From the NCBI GenBank assembly GCA_001598975.1, contig BBXU01000413.1:1-46773 (forward strand): a stretch of 46,773 nt of DNA, given 5' to 3'. Both the position numbers and the translations under genes were made by a program. The notes beneath the pieces are model-generated. The model was not told where the DNA came from and searched no databases. It saw nothing but the letters and a program-made list of their open reading frames with translations. The stretch is from Parachlorella kessleri. Taxonomy: Eukaryota > Chlorophyta > Trebouxiophyceae > Chlorellales > Chlorellaceae. Positions 1-13,800 of the stretch are shown here, one piece after another; positions within the stretch are counted from its first letter, which is position 1; each line of letters starts with the position of its first letter.

Positions 1-241
1 TTTTCAATATTGGTTTTTTTTGACTGGGGGACTTTTTTTGACAAAAGATGTACCCTAACAGGGATATATGATTGTTGTCACGCAGCAACACTGCCCAACT
101 TGAAGGCATCCCTACCCTCTTACTGGTAGACACTAGAAGCCCAGGTCGACGGTGCAGTTTATCACTCCCAACCAGCTTAGACGGGTTATAGAGATGTCTT
201 ACAGTAGCCCTTACACCCAAGACACGCCTGCTTAACAGCAG
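1..241. other. Left-edge non-coding stretch, part of a duplicated segment
   Basis: No gene was recognised. Bases about 64-110 and 184-241 resemble bases about 1222-1268 and 1366-1424, including a shared stretch just before each tRNA-like copy. The block therefore looks like the upstream half of a duplicated tRNA-bearing segment. The first 50 bases are T-rich. Confidence 0.5.
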
Positions 242-314
242 GGCTCAGTGGCGCAATGGTAGCGCAGCTGACTCCAGATCAGCAGGCTGCAGGTTCGATT
301 CCTGTCTGTCAGCA
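242..314 (+). pseudogene. Degenerate tRNA-Trp (CCA) copy
   Basis: The D arm, the anticodon arm with CCA in the loop, and the T arm (internal promoter B box GGTTCGATTCC) match the intact tRNA-Trp at 1425-1496 almost base for base. Similarity stops just after the T stem. The 5' acceptor strand (242-248) can pair with only about three of the seven following 3' bases (306-312). Instead the 3' end joins a 7-bp hairpin (304-310 with 322-328). There is no nearby T-run for RNA polymerase III termination. It is probably a broken copy, although the internal promoter could still be transcribed. Confidence 0.7.
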
Positions 315-961
315 TCTGCCAGACAGACCTTAGTGCAGCAGCGGTGACGTGGCCACATGCTGTGTCGTGCTTTGGCATTACAGCCCTCCACGTATTATAT
401 CCGTATAGAGTCCCTGCAACTGATTTGTCTATCGTTGATCATTTACAAAGCTTTGCAACAGCGGATGGTGGCAACCTGCGCTGGGTGTGACCCAGGATGC
501 CCTCCTGCATGTGGTGCCAGACTGCAGCCTCAAGAACGTGGCGCGGGGCAGGTGACCTAGGGGTCTGAGCTCTCTCTCTCTGGGAGCGTTCCAAAATAGG
601 CCATCTGCGGCCTGCTGGCGTTTGGCCCCTATCGAAAATTTCTTTGGGGGAGACCCAACCCAGGGCAGTGCTGAGAGCCTGGCATTCTCCCACCCGTGAA
701 CATCCCTCTGTGAAAGGAACTGCGCTTGTGCCAGACATTAAGAACTCAACATAAGACTCGCCCAGTCTCTCCTTTCTTCTGCAGCATCCAGGTTTGGACT
801 GTCTGCTGTCGATGTCGCAGGCATGCTCAGTGAGATATGCAGACAGGCCAGGTTGGCCCACAGCAAGCGATTGAAAAGCCTCGGCCTCAGGAAGGCCTCC
901 GCTTGTCACTGAGGGCTGCAGTTGGGTTAAGACATGCATGAACCTGTGTTTCTAGAATGGT
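315..961. other. Intergenic, no gene recognised
   Basis: Reading frames in this stretch (for example 439-939 on the minus strand) have no recognisable domain, no plausible splice structure and a composition unlike the real genes further right. I see no RNA gene here. The right end runs into the foldback repeat that starts at 962. Confidence 0.5.
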
Positions 962-1214
962 TGGCAGGTAGTGCAAACAGGGAGTAGAGCTGGGCTGGAC
1001 TGGACTGACAGGGCTGGATGCAGAATGAGCCCGAGCCTTGCCTGAGTTCTGAGGCAGTAATTTTCTACTGGAGTTTCTACTGGAAAGGCTGGACCAAGGT
1101 GTTACAATAACAAACTAACGGGTATATGGACTCGGGCTCATTCTGCATCCAGCCCTGTCAGTTCCGTCCAGTCCAGTCCAGCCCAGCTCTACTCCCTGTT
1201 CGCACTACCTGCCA
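962..1214. repeat. Foldback inverted repeat (74/84-base arms, 95-base loop)
   Basis: Bases 962-1035 are nearly the exact reverse complement of 1131-1214. The arms differ by one substitution near the tip and by a 10-base insertion in the right arm within the GGACT-rich part. The loop is 1036-1130. The arm tip (TGGCAGGTAGTGC) recurs in similar form at about 1570-1586, so the terminal sequence is dispersed. A MITE or foldback element is the likeliest reading. No transposase frame lies inside and no clear target-site duplication was found. Confidence 0.75.
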
Positions 1215-1424
1215 CCCATGCTAATATATGGTCATAGTCACGCAGCACCCCTGCACAACCTGAATGCAACGCTTCAACCCAAGTGCATTCTAACTTTAGC
1301 TGCCCCCTGCCCCACCGAATGGCAGCCCCTACCCGCTCTCTGACAACCACCCGAGAAGGACAGAGAGGTTATAGACTTGCGACTTACTGTGTCTTACAAC
1401 TGTGACACGCCTGCTTAATCGCAG

Positions 1425-1496
1425 GGCTTGGTGGCGCAATGGTAGCGCAGCTGACTCCAGATCAGCAGGCTGCAGGTTCGATTCCTGTCCAGGTCA
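1425..1496 (+). tRNA. tRNA-Trp (CCA)
   Basis: A full 72-nt cloverleaf can be drawn. The acceptor stem 1425-1431 pairs with 1489-1495 (seven pairs, two of them G-U), and the discriminator is A at 1496. The D arm carries the box A core TGGCGCAATGG. The anticodon loop reads CTCCAGA with anticodon CCA. The T arm carries box B GGTTCGATTCC. There is no intron. A run of T bases at about 1509-1520 can end RNA polymerase III transcription. It decodes UGG in cytosolic translation. The upstream stretch is shared with the degenerate copy at 242. Confidence 0.93.
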
Positions 1497-1510
1497 TCGT
1501 TTCCTCTCTT

Positions 1511-1648
1511 TTGCTTTTTTGAAGGTTTTGCCCTTTTCTCAACATCTGCAGTTGTGTTCTAGAGAAGGGTGGCAGGCAGTGCGAACCGAGATTGCTTTTT
1601 CGCACGGAGGTTTTGCCCTTTTCTCAAGGTCTGGAGTTGTGTTCTAGG
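1511..1648 (+). repeat. Two-copy direct repeat of about 55 bases
   Basis: The stretch at about 1511-1564 (GGTTTTGCCCTTTTCTC core, ending GTTGTGTTCTAG) is repeated at about 1591-1648 with a few differences. Between the copies lies a sequence resembling the tip of the foldback repeat at 962. The first copy also supplies the T-run after the tRNA gene. Confidence 0.7.
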
Positions 1649-1652
1649 AAAT

Positions 1653-1754
1653 GGGAGAGGCTGTACACCCAGCGTACTGCGAAGCGTACCAGCGGCAAGT
1701 TTGGAAAGGATGTTGCGAAGCCCAAATGACACTCTCAGGGACGCCTGCCCAATG
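1653..1754 (+). repeat. Solo copy of the inverted-repeat terminus
   Basis: About 100 bases match the outer end of the large inverted repeat (2186-2290) in the same orientation, and also its mirrored right end (3450-3553). The shared core includes CTGTACACCCAGCGTACTGC. This looks like a solitary terminal fragment of the same element. Confidence 0.75.
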
Positions 1755-1755
1755 T

Positions 1756-1804
1756 CTGGGTCATCGAGCTTTTTACCGATCTGGGTCGTCGATCTTTTTA
1801 CTCT
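1756..1804 (+). repeat. Short tandem repeat, two units of about 25 bases
   Basis: Two adjacent units begin CTGGGTC(A/G)TCGA and end in a T-run followed by AC. They lie directly after the solo element end at 1653-1754. Confidence 0.6.
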
Positions 1805-2185
1805 ATTTTTTGAGGGCCTCCTGAGCTGTCAGCAACAGTGTTGTTCTACACCAGCAACCACGGCCTTTTGTCTTTTTTGTTTATCCCCTGTCATCTTCTT
1901 TGCGCAAAGTTGTGGAAACTGAAGCTGCTGCGGACTGTGGCAACACGTTTCCATGCCGACAAGTGGCATGCATGCATGCTGCCTTCCATGAGCTTTTCTT
2001 GGACTGGCCCAGTGGCCCAGGAGCTGCGCAGCCAGGGGCCAGGATGAATCTGGCATGCTAGGCTCCCAGGTCTCCAAGTTGGAGGCAGAGGCTCGAGAAT
2101 TGTCTGCAAATCTGTAAGTCTGAAAGACTGATGAGCTGAATAGGGAGACACAGGGCGTTGGGCATGGAGCGTGGCAGCGTCAGTA
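1805..2185. other. Intergenic, nothing recognised
   Basis: Short overlapping frames occur on both strands, but none has a recognisable motif, splice pattern or repeat. It separates the solo repeat end from the large inverted repeat. Confidence 0.5.
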
Positions 2186-2683
2186 GGGAGAGGCTGTACA
2201 CCCAGCGTACTGCTAGGCGTACCAGCGGCAAGTTTGGAAAGGATTTGGTTGCGAAGCCCAAATGACACTCTCTGGGACGCCTGCCCGATGCAACGGCAGT
2301 GCAAGCAACAGGCATGAAAGCAGATGGGGGCAAGGGGATTTACCTGCAGCGCGAGGCATCATAGTAGGCGAAGGAGAGTCAGTAACGTTCAGCAGCAAGG
2401 TCCTGGTCGATGCAACAAGTGTGCAAGGGCAGGCGTCCACTGTGCGACTGCAGGGAGGGGCAGGAAGATTCAGTAGGGGCGGTGCGCCCCTGGAGTACGT
2501 GGTGGTGCCAAGGGACGAGCTGCAGTCCCTGCTGACCAGCACCTATTCAGATGTGGAGGTGAGGGGTGGGGACTGCGCTTGAGGAATACTATACTATGCT
2601 AATTTCACCTTGCTATGGAATTGGCCATTGAAAAGGGCACCTGATTTCACATCACGGCGCTCCCGCTCCCGGTGCTGCCTGCA

Positions 2684-2920
2684 GGATTTCCTACAGCTGC
2701 GGGATGGCAGCTACCTGTCCCTCATCTTGGACCTCAATGCGGCACCCACCAGGGCCTGGCAGAGAACTGCAGCCGGTGGCAGGAGCCCCTGGTCCAAGCA
2801 TTCAAAGCGCTGCCCCCGGGAGGCCCCTTTTTCTACCACCCGCGTGTCGCGGTGGTGGACTATGTGCACCCGACCGGCAAGAAGCAGCAGGCGCCGTATG
2901 TGCGCCAGTTGATCATCACC
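2684..2920 (+). pseudogene. Unrecognised gene fragment, left copy (frameshifted)
   Basis: After a likely 3' splice site at about 2684-2694, one frame reads GSYLSLILDLNAAPTRAWQ. The matching downstream part (GPFFYHPRVAVVDYVHPTGK) lies in another frame, so the copy carries a frameshift relative to the mirrored copy. An upstream open stretch (2262-2582), ending in a possible donor (GTGAGG), may belong to the same former gene. I do not recognise the family. Confidence 0.45.
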
Positions 2921-3002
2921 GCGCTCTCCTCCCTCTGTGCCGCCGACTCACGCTCCGCTGCTGCCTCCCCCCTCGCTCGGGTCACTCTGCGGCTGCTGCC
3001 CA

Positions 3003-3236
3003 GGGGGACAACCACCTGACGCACATACGGCGTCTCCTGCTTCTTGCCACTGGGGTGCACATGGTCCACAACCACGACATGCGGGTGATAGCAAAAGGGG
3101 CCCCCCGAAGGCACTGCTTCAAAGGCCTGGGGAGGGGCTCCGCCACCGGCTGCAATTCTCTGCCAGGCTTGGTGGGTGGCATTCCAGTCCAAGATGAGGG
3201 ACAGGTAGTTGCCATTCTGCTGCAGGAAAACCCTGC
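3003..3236 (-). pseudogene. Unrecognised gene fragment, right copy (open frame)
   Basis: This is the minus-strand mirror of the fragment at 2684-2920. After a 3' splice-like TTTTCCTGCAG the frame is open and reads NYLSLILDWNATHQAWQ, then GPFCYHPHVVVVDHVHPSGK. It is cleaner than the left copy and may be closer to the ancestral sequence. No start, stop or partner exons could be defined, so it is treated as a fragment. The family is unknown. Confidence 0.4.
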
Positions 3237-3684
3237 TGCAGCAGCGGCAGCGTAATGAGCTTCCCTTCCCATTCTCGCTGGAGATAGTACACAGTGTGAA
3301 AGGACAACGCTGTGCTTTGCTCCCAGCAGTGGTACTGAGCGCCAGGGAAAAATGTTACTGACTCTCCTTCCCCTACTATGATGCCTCGCTCTGCAAGTAA
3401 ATCCCCTTGCCACCATCTGCTTTCACGCCTGTCGCTTGCACTGCCGTTGCATCGGGCAGGCGTCCCAGAAAGTGTCATTTGGGCTTCGCAACCAAATCCT
3501 TTCCAAACTTGCCGCTGGTACGCCTAGCAGTACGCTGGGTGTACAGGCTCTGCAAGCATGGCGAACTCCACGGCGCCCAATGACGCACCTTACGTTATGA
3601 AGCCAATGGCGGTGTCAAGACCCGCTATAGACACGCTACAAACCCTTTATTTGCATTGAATCGAACTATAAGCAGTATCTCACA

Positions 3685-7451
<3,767 letters not shown>

Positions 7452-8217
7452 GGGCGCCTGGGGGCTCGGGGAGGACTGCAGGCAGCGCTGTGGTGCGCGC
7501 TAGGGTCTGTAAGGGGTGCTTGCATATGAAAACATGTGTTGCATGTGGCTTCTGCTAACGGCGGCAAGGGTTGTGTGGATGCCTAGATACTGCAATTGCA
7601 CAATAGGTGGCGGAGATTGTACGTTTTGGAAGTGGCAATGACTTGCCATATCTAATGGTCTTGCTTACCAAGTCCTTGCACTGCTTCCCTAGCCTACGTC
7701 TGTCCGTATGGGCTTGGTCTTGCCTGCCTCTTGATACCGGGGCAAGGGTGTATCTGTCTTAAAGCTCAATGTTGTGTTTGGGGTGCCTGGAGGCATTTTT
7801 CTTTATTTTGACCTGCCAAGACCGTACAAAGCTTGGCAGGGCACCTTGAACCTCCCTAACACCAAGGTTCACTGGTGGCACCACATCCGGCCTTTGGCAC
7901 CTGGCTTGGTATCTAGCCCCCGATTGAGAAGCAACGTCCGTTTCCTGTTGAGAGTCTGGCAGAGAGGGGCACGTGCTGTCATACCCTGTGCCCTCTATCC
8001 GTCATGAGCGGTTTCTCAATCCTTACTCTCCGCGCTGGCAGACCCATTGGGCTAGGTTAGCTTACCCGACCGCTGCCTCGGTCACAGATCCTGCCGCCAA
8101 CAAGAGGCACGTGCGCTTGCGCCTTGAGAAACAGCTAAATGCAGGTGGCCCTACGAAACAGCACGGGTTTGAGCACGTTTGTAAGAATTGTGTCCTTAGG
8201 TTGTCGCAGCTATAGCC
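7452..8217. other. 3' UTR of the aminotransferase and upstream region of the Whirly gene
   Basis: No coding exon or RNA gene was recognised. The left part probably holds the 3' UTR of the aminotransferase (possible TGTAA signal at 7508), and the right part the promoter and 5' UTR of the Whirly gene. No clear TATA box was seen. Confidence 0.5.
7508..7512 (+). promoter_or_regulatory. Possible polyadenylation signal TGTAA
   Basis: TGTAA is the usual poly(A) signal of many green algae. This copy lies 57 bases after the aminotransferase stop codon. A five-base match is weak evidence on its own, and most other genes here lack a TGTAA close to the stop. Confidence 0.3.
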
Positions 8218-10409
8218 ATGGCTTCACTAACCAGCCTTCGATCATGCATCACGACGTCCTGCCGAGGTTCTGTGCGAGCTTACGCTTATAGCATAGCCCG
8301 TCCTCTACAAAGAACCAAGCACGTTCACATAGCAGCGGCTCAGGCACGGTCCATCCATGCTAGCGCCATGGTCGCTGACAGCGCACCCAAGCTCTTTACA
8401 GACTTCACCGTTTACAAGGCAAGGCATGTTGAGCGGTTGCACAGAGTCATCAGGACTTGTTGCTCAACCTTGTGCGCAGGAACCCTGTGGTCAGTGGTGC
8501 TGCAGCCACTCAGAAGTACTTGGGTCCAGTTGTGGCTCCCAGACCTGCATACCACCTTAAAACCAGGTCCACGGGTAAGCTCGGTTCTTAGCCATCCTTG
8601 TTGGCTGCAGGGTAAGGGGGCTGTGTCGCTGAAGGTGATCAAGCCCACCTGGGTAAAGTCTGGCACTGGCAGCAGCATCTCCGTGGGGAGGGAGGGCACC
8701 GTGCTGCTGGAGTTTGCCAACTCACAGGGAGAGAAGAACTATGATTGGGAGAACAAGGGGGTGAGTGCTAACTTGGCAAGTATCTTCGCAGCGGTGGGGC
8801 GGCAAGGCATGAGCACAGACAGTTATGGGCCTTGACAGCATCGCCAGTGTTCGTGTTTAGCCACGACAGCAAGGCTGCCCGCTCCCGAGCATAAAGGTGA
8901 ACTGCTTCGGTTTGGACGCGGAGGGTCGCCGGTTCGATGCTTGCCGCTCAAGATCTAGGGGCGGCAATTTCAGGCTTACCCTGCCTATTTGTGTGGTTGG
9001 TTATATGGGGAGCTTGTGACCTAAGTTGTGAAGAATGGTTGTTGTGCCCCTACTTGGGTTTCCCCCACCTATCTACAGCATCTCCTTAAAGGGCTCACGT
9101 GGGGCAGGTTGTGAAAGCTAATGCTACTGCTATCAAGGTTGTTTATGCCCCAGCAGACATGACTCCCATCGCCCGCAGACATTTGCGCTGAGTGCGCTGG
9201 AGTGTGCTGAGGTGCTGGAAGCGCTGGAGTCCGGGCGGGACAGGTCCTTCTATCACGATCCCTCCAAGGGCTCAAAGTGAGCAGGTCGAACGCTTAGCAG
9301 ACTGACCGTGATGCTGTGCACACGAGGAAACGGCCAAAGGCGTGTGGCCTTGCTGCCTTCGTGCAGCCGCACCCGGTGTTTGCTGTGCTGCGTGTTTGCT
9401 TTGCTGCTGCCCTTCATGGGACCGGCCTGTGGTGTAGTTCTGCCCTTTCCAGGGTGTGGTCCTCTCAGTTGGGTGCTCAACTGCAGTTGACGAAGGGCGA
9501 CATGGGGTATGGCCTGTGCAGCGGGTAGCGCAAGATTTCTTGTAAGGCCTCCCGACCATGCTAGGAACCCCGGGTAAACTGATAAGTCACATGCTTTACT
9601 TCTGTTGCAACGCTCCCCTGTGGCGTCAACTCCCTGCCCTGCTGCTTGGCTGCTGCAGTGACGAGGGGCAGGTGTCCAAGTCGTTCAAGCTGTCCCCTGC
9701 ACGAGACCAGGGCTTCTTCTTGAACCTGGGCGTGAAAGACAATGTGGCGGGGCGCAATGCAAGCTATGGCACTGCACTGTCAGCAGCGGAGGCGCGAGTC
9801 ATGCGGCGGCTCATGGACGTGAGTTGTGCCTTGGATTGTCATGCAGTCGTAGTGATGTACATGTCCTGGTTTAAGATGGCGGCACGTATTGGAGACTGAG
9901 TTGCACAGCTCGTGTCATAGGGGGTAGGGTGCACGCGACTGGGGGGCATTCTGGGATGCCAGAGGCTGTTTGTGTGCCGGAGGGACCGAGGTGGGAGGGC
10001 TACCTACTGTTCAGGCTATGGAGCCGGCGGGGGTTTGGCACTTGCTGGTGAGAATGGGAGCTTGGCAGTCTGCCCCTGGGTCCCACTGTGGCCACATCAG
10101 TGGTGGGCTTATATCTGTTGGCAGGCGTGTGTCCTGAGGGAGCTGGCAGGGCCGATGGAGTCTTGAGCAAGCTGGTATGGGTACTGGCAGAGGGGGTGCT
10201 GCACAGGCGAGTAGTTGCTAGCTGAGTTGAGTTCCTGACCGCTAAAACTCTTGTTTCTGCTGGGAGCATGGAAGCTGTGCTGCCTCCAAGCTGTCATTTT
10301 GCTGCTGCTGCAGTTTGCCATCCCGCGGCTGCTAGGCTTTGACGAGATGTTTGCGGGGGTACCTGACATCCGGGACAACGACCAAGGCAGCAGCCAGGCC
10401 CCCTTCTGA
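8218..10409 (+). CDS. Whirly single-stranded DNA-binding protein
   Basis: Plant and algal organelle protein that binds ssDNA, protects plastid or mitochondrial DNA and takes part in recombination and nucleoid organisation. There are five exons: 8218-8418, 8611-8760, 9179-9276, 9659-9818, 10314-10409, giving 234 residues. Residues 1-55 form a basic, Ser-rich targeting peptide. The Whirly domain follows: FTDFTVYKGKGAVSLKV carries the KGK-type DNA-binding motif, then LLEFANSQGEKNYDWENK, ALSALECAEVLEALESG, FYHDPSKGSNDEG and an end helix with FAIPRLLGFDEMF. Intron 1 starts with GC. Intron 2 holds a tRNA-like stretch with a B-box match. The gene is convergent with the pTAC16-like gene. In plants WHY1 is also called pTAC1. 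Whether this copy goes to plastid or mitochondrion cannot be decided here. Confidence 0.88.
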
Positions 10410-10864
10410 TATGTGGTTGAAGTATGTGAAGGATCATCGGTGTAACTCTCCTTGGCTGTTGTGGCTTCTGGCCCATGTTGTTGGTGTTATAGGTACATCA
10501 GTCCCAAACCAAACCTTGACCTTAGACCGGTAGATCGCAAGTTCCGCTGCTGTTGCACTCGCCTCTGGCAATGTGTATGACTTGTATCCGGCAGCTGGTG
10601 TCTAAGCCCTGGAAGGACCTGTATCTCATTCAGCAGCTTGCACATGTCAAAAAAATCTATGTTGCTCTCTCAGGATCCGGCAGCTCAAAGCCCACAGCAT
10701 GCATCAGCTAGGTAGTAAACGGACCTAAGTTTAGCTACAATTTGCCCTACTTTCAAAACTCTCAACTTATAAGGTTCTCCAGGCTCTGATCTGCTACTGA
10801 GTGAGCATACCATTCCCAAGATCGCCACCACCACCATGCATTTCCCCGGCTTCTGGGTGGCTTC
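10410..10864. other. Convergent 3' region between Whirly and pTAC16-like genes
   Basis: No gene was recognised. It must hold the 3' UTRs of both flanking genes. A TGTAA lies at 10441 for the plus-strand gene. No equally close signal was found for the minus-strand gene. Confidence 0.5.
10441..10445 (+). promoter_or_regulatory. Possible polyadenylation signal TGTAA
   Basis: It lies 32 bases after the Whirly stop codon, a plausible spacing for the green-algal poly(A) signal. The short motif could be chance. Confidence 0.3.
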
Positions 10865-13800
10865 TCAAGCCTCATCCACATAGACAGTCTCCTGTGAGAT
10901 GCCCAGCGCCTGCAGGAGGCCGCCCTTCTTGGGGGGCTGCTCACCCCCCTTCTTGGCCTGGGGGGCGGCTTGCTGCTTGGCACCACGCGCTGGCTTCTTC
11001 TCCTGCATGTAGATGTGCTGTGGAGTTTGATACAGAGCACGGGGGAGGAGCAGGCAGGCGGTCTGTGAGGGTGTGCTGCGGGAGGTAGGCTGCCCAATAA
11101 CTGTATAATACAGGGGGCACTACATTTTACGCGGCACTTTGCGGTGCCACGGAACCACAGCAGGCGAAGCCGAGGTGAGCAGGTTGGGCGGTAGTCTGCA
11201 TGCCGGTACCCGACGCCCCAATGCTGGCAAAGCTGTAGGGAGGGTTCCAGGCCACCCCCGCCGCCCCTCCCCACCCACGGACCTCGGTTGCTGGCAGAGG
11301 GTTGCGGCCGCGCACTGTGCGAGCCTTAGGCGCCGCCTTCTCCTGCTCCTGTCCAGCGGCCGGGCGCTTGGCGCCGCCAAACAAGCCGCCCCGCTTGGCG
11401 GGCTTTGCCTCCTCCTCCTGGGGCTCCTGCCTCGCCTGCCGTGCCCCAAAGAGTCCCCCACGCTTGGCCGGCTTCTCCTCGGCCGCCTGCTCTGACGCCT
11501 GCTGCTTGTTCAGGCGCAGAGTGCCAAAGCTGAAGGCGGGCTGCTTGCGAGCAGCAGGCTGCTTCCCCTGCTCCTGCTCCTCGGGTTCTGCAGCCACCAG
11601 ACGACAACACCAGTGTTGGTGTTGCTAGAGAAACTAGGCAAGAAAAACAATGGGCTCGGTGGGAGGCCCAAGTGCACGCTACCATTGCCATGGCCAAGTT
11701 GGCTGCCTGCTGCACAACCCGAGCTGCCAACATGAGCAGCCAGTGATCCTCCTCGCAAGGTCTTCCCCTTCTTACTTCCACCGCCGCGCACCTGGCTCGG
11801 CTGCTTTGCTTGGCTTGGTCAGCCGCAGCGTGCCAAACAGCCCCCCTCCGCCACCGCGCTTGGCGGGCGCCGGCTCCCCTCCATCCTCCTCCACCGCGTC
11901 CGCCTCCACCACCTCCCTTGCCTGCTGCCGCCGGCTGCTGCTGCCGCCGACATTCTTGAGCAGCGAACCAAGCACGGGCACCTGCTCCGCCCCCTGCTGC
12001 TGCTCTGCCTGCTCAGCTGCCTGGGTCGCAAGCACCTGCACACACAGGACTGGCCCGTTCAACGACACGCCACTGACCAGAAGGACTGCGGCAGGCCTGG
12101 CTAGCAAGGGAGCGTCAGCCTTCTGCACACACTGGAGGCAGCAAGTCGATGTACCCCTATCGCCTATGCTGAGGCAGCCGTGGGCGAAAGCACAGTAAGT
12201 GCAACAAAGTTATCTTTTACGGAGTTCGCCTCCGAGCCTCCCTTGCCTGCTCCACCAGGTCCTCAAGCGGCGCTGCCTCCGCCTCAGGGTCTGCGCCAAC
12301 CTCCACAATGGCATTGCTGCGAGCCTGGCTCAGAGCCGCAGCCACGACGGCTGCCACCTGCGGCATGGTCAGTCGTATCACAGGATTGCTTCCAGCCGGC
12401 TGTGTGCGCAGTCAATCGCAACGGTGCAGCTCCGGACGCCTGTTAAAATCGCAAGGGACGTTTTAGCGCTTGTTCAAGCCCACCAGCCAACACGCGGCGG
12501 CAGTCCTCTTACAGAGGGCTGGTTGAAGGGCTCGTATGCAAGTGGCCACATCCCTGGGGAGGCAACTGCCACAGGCTGAAGAAAAGGTCAGCCTCGGCTG
12601 CCTACGCTGTCGCACACTTTGCTGTCATTGATGAGGCCAGACCATGCTATCAAAGAGGACCACACATTGGAGAGCTGACAGTGCCTTGAGGGATGGCATG
12701 GTCCAGGCAAAAAGGTGCATACAGCACAAACGAGCTGTAGATACGAGCCTCCCACAAGGGCCCAAAAGTGAAAGCAGTGACCAGGCTCTCTCCCCCCTCT
12801 GCCCCTCACCTGGGAGCGTGAAACGCTCAGACCCTCTGGTAGAGCGCCCAGGCCTGTCACCACCGGGTTTGCCTCAGCAGCGTAGCTGTCAGTCACCCTC
12901 TCAGACGATGCTGTGCGCACGATCACGTAGTTGACCCCGCTCTCCACCAACTGCAGCAACCAGCGGGGGACAGCTGGGACGAACATGGCCTTCCTGTGCT
13001 GGGGGCCACGCCAAGAAGCTTCTTTTCACTGCTGCCCTCACTGAGCTCCGCGCACCTCCAATGCCGAGTGCATTGAAATTTTCCTCCAAAACATACTGGC
13101 CCATGCTGCCCTGTGATTGAGCGTACCACCCTGCGCCTGAAGACCTATACACCTGTACTCGTGGCCCACTCCCCTTCCCCAGCCAGTGACGGCTCGACTA
13201 CCCAGCGGCCAGCCAGCCAACCTGCTCTTCCAGCTTGGACAGGGCGCCCGGGCGTGGCTTCCCAAGGTTGAAGATCCCCGTGCCCCCCACGCCCCCAACG
13301 GGCGTCACCAGCACCAGCTGAGCCAAGCCATTGCCGTTGGCTGCCAGAGCCGCAACTGCGCGCTGTGCCTGCTTAGGGTCTGCCCGGCGCCCGTCTTGGA
13401 TGTCTCCGGCCACCACCACCACGCGACCGCCGCGCCTGCAGGGGGAGCACTGGCGCCAACAATTACGAGGCAAGAAACCCTATCTCACTTGTGCACTCAG
13501 CTCCACAGCTCATAAGTGCAGAATCAAATTAGCTCCTTTTCTTGCCTGTCGGAGAGATCTTGAGCCGTTCTACTAGTGAGCTCACAGAGTCCTCCCTCCA
13601 CAGGTCAATTCGAGTCTTGTCTTGTGTCGTGGCCCAAAAGCAATTGCTCACTTGGGCAGTGCCGCCTTCAGGGAATCCGCATCCCCAAGATCCAGCTCAA
13701 CCGCCTTCACAGCAGCCGCCTCACTGGATTGCAGTAGCTCCACCCTCTTGGCAAAATCAATCGCCTCCTCAGCATCCCTCAGGCTGCTCACACCTGCAAA

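Larger units (their letters stand above)
2186..3553. repeat. Large imperfect inverted repeat (foldback element) with gene fragments
   Basis: The left arm (about 2186-2920) and right arm (about 3003-3553) are diverged inverted copies around a spacer of about 80 bases. The outer 200 or so bases of each arm are highly similar. The middle parts differ in length (about 295 bases in the left arm and about 160 in the right). The inner parts are similar again and encode the same peptide on opposite strands. A third copy of the outer end lies at 1653. This fits a transposable element that carries a duplicated host or element gene piece. No transposase was recognised and no target-site duplication was found. 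Confidence 0.75.

Noticed and set aside
439..939. Minus-strand frame of 166 codons
   Set aside because: No recognisable domain, no neighbouring exons and unlike the composition of the real genes; likely chance.
2684..2920. TFIIH p34/Tfb4-like start (LSLILDLN...W) in the repeat gene fragment
   Set aside because: The short resemblance does not continue downstream, so a family name would be guesswork.
8890..8952. tRNA-like stretch with a B-box match (GGTTCGATGC) inside Whirly intron 2
   Set aside because: No complete cloverleaf, convincing A box or acceptor pairing could be drawn. It may be a decayed tRNA or SINE remnant, but the evidence is too thin to annotate.
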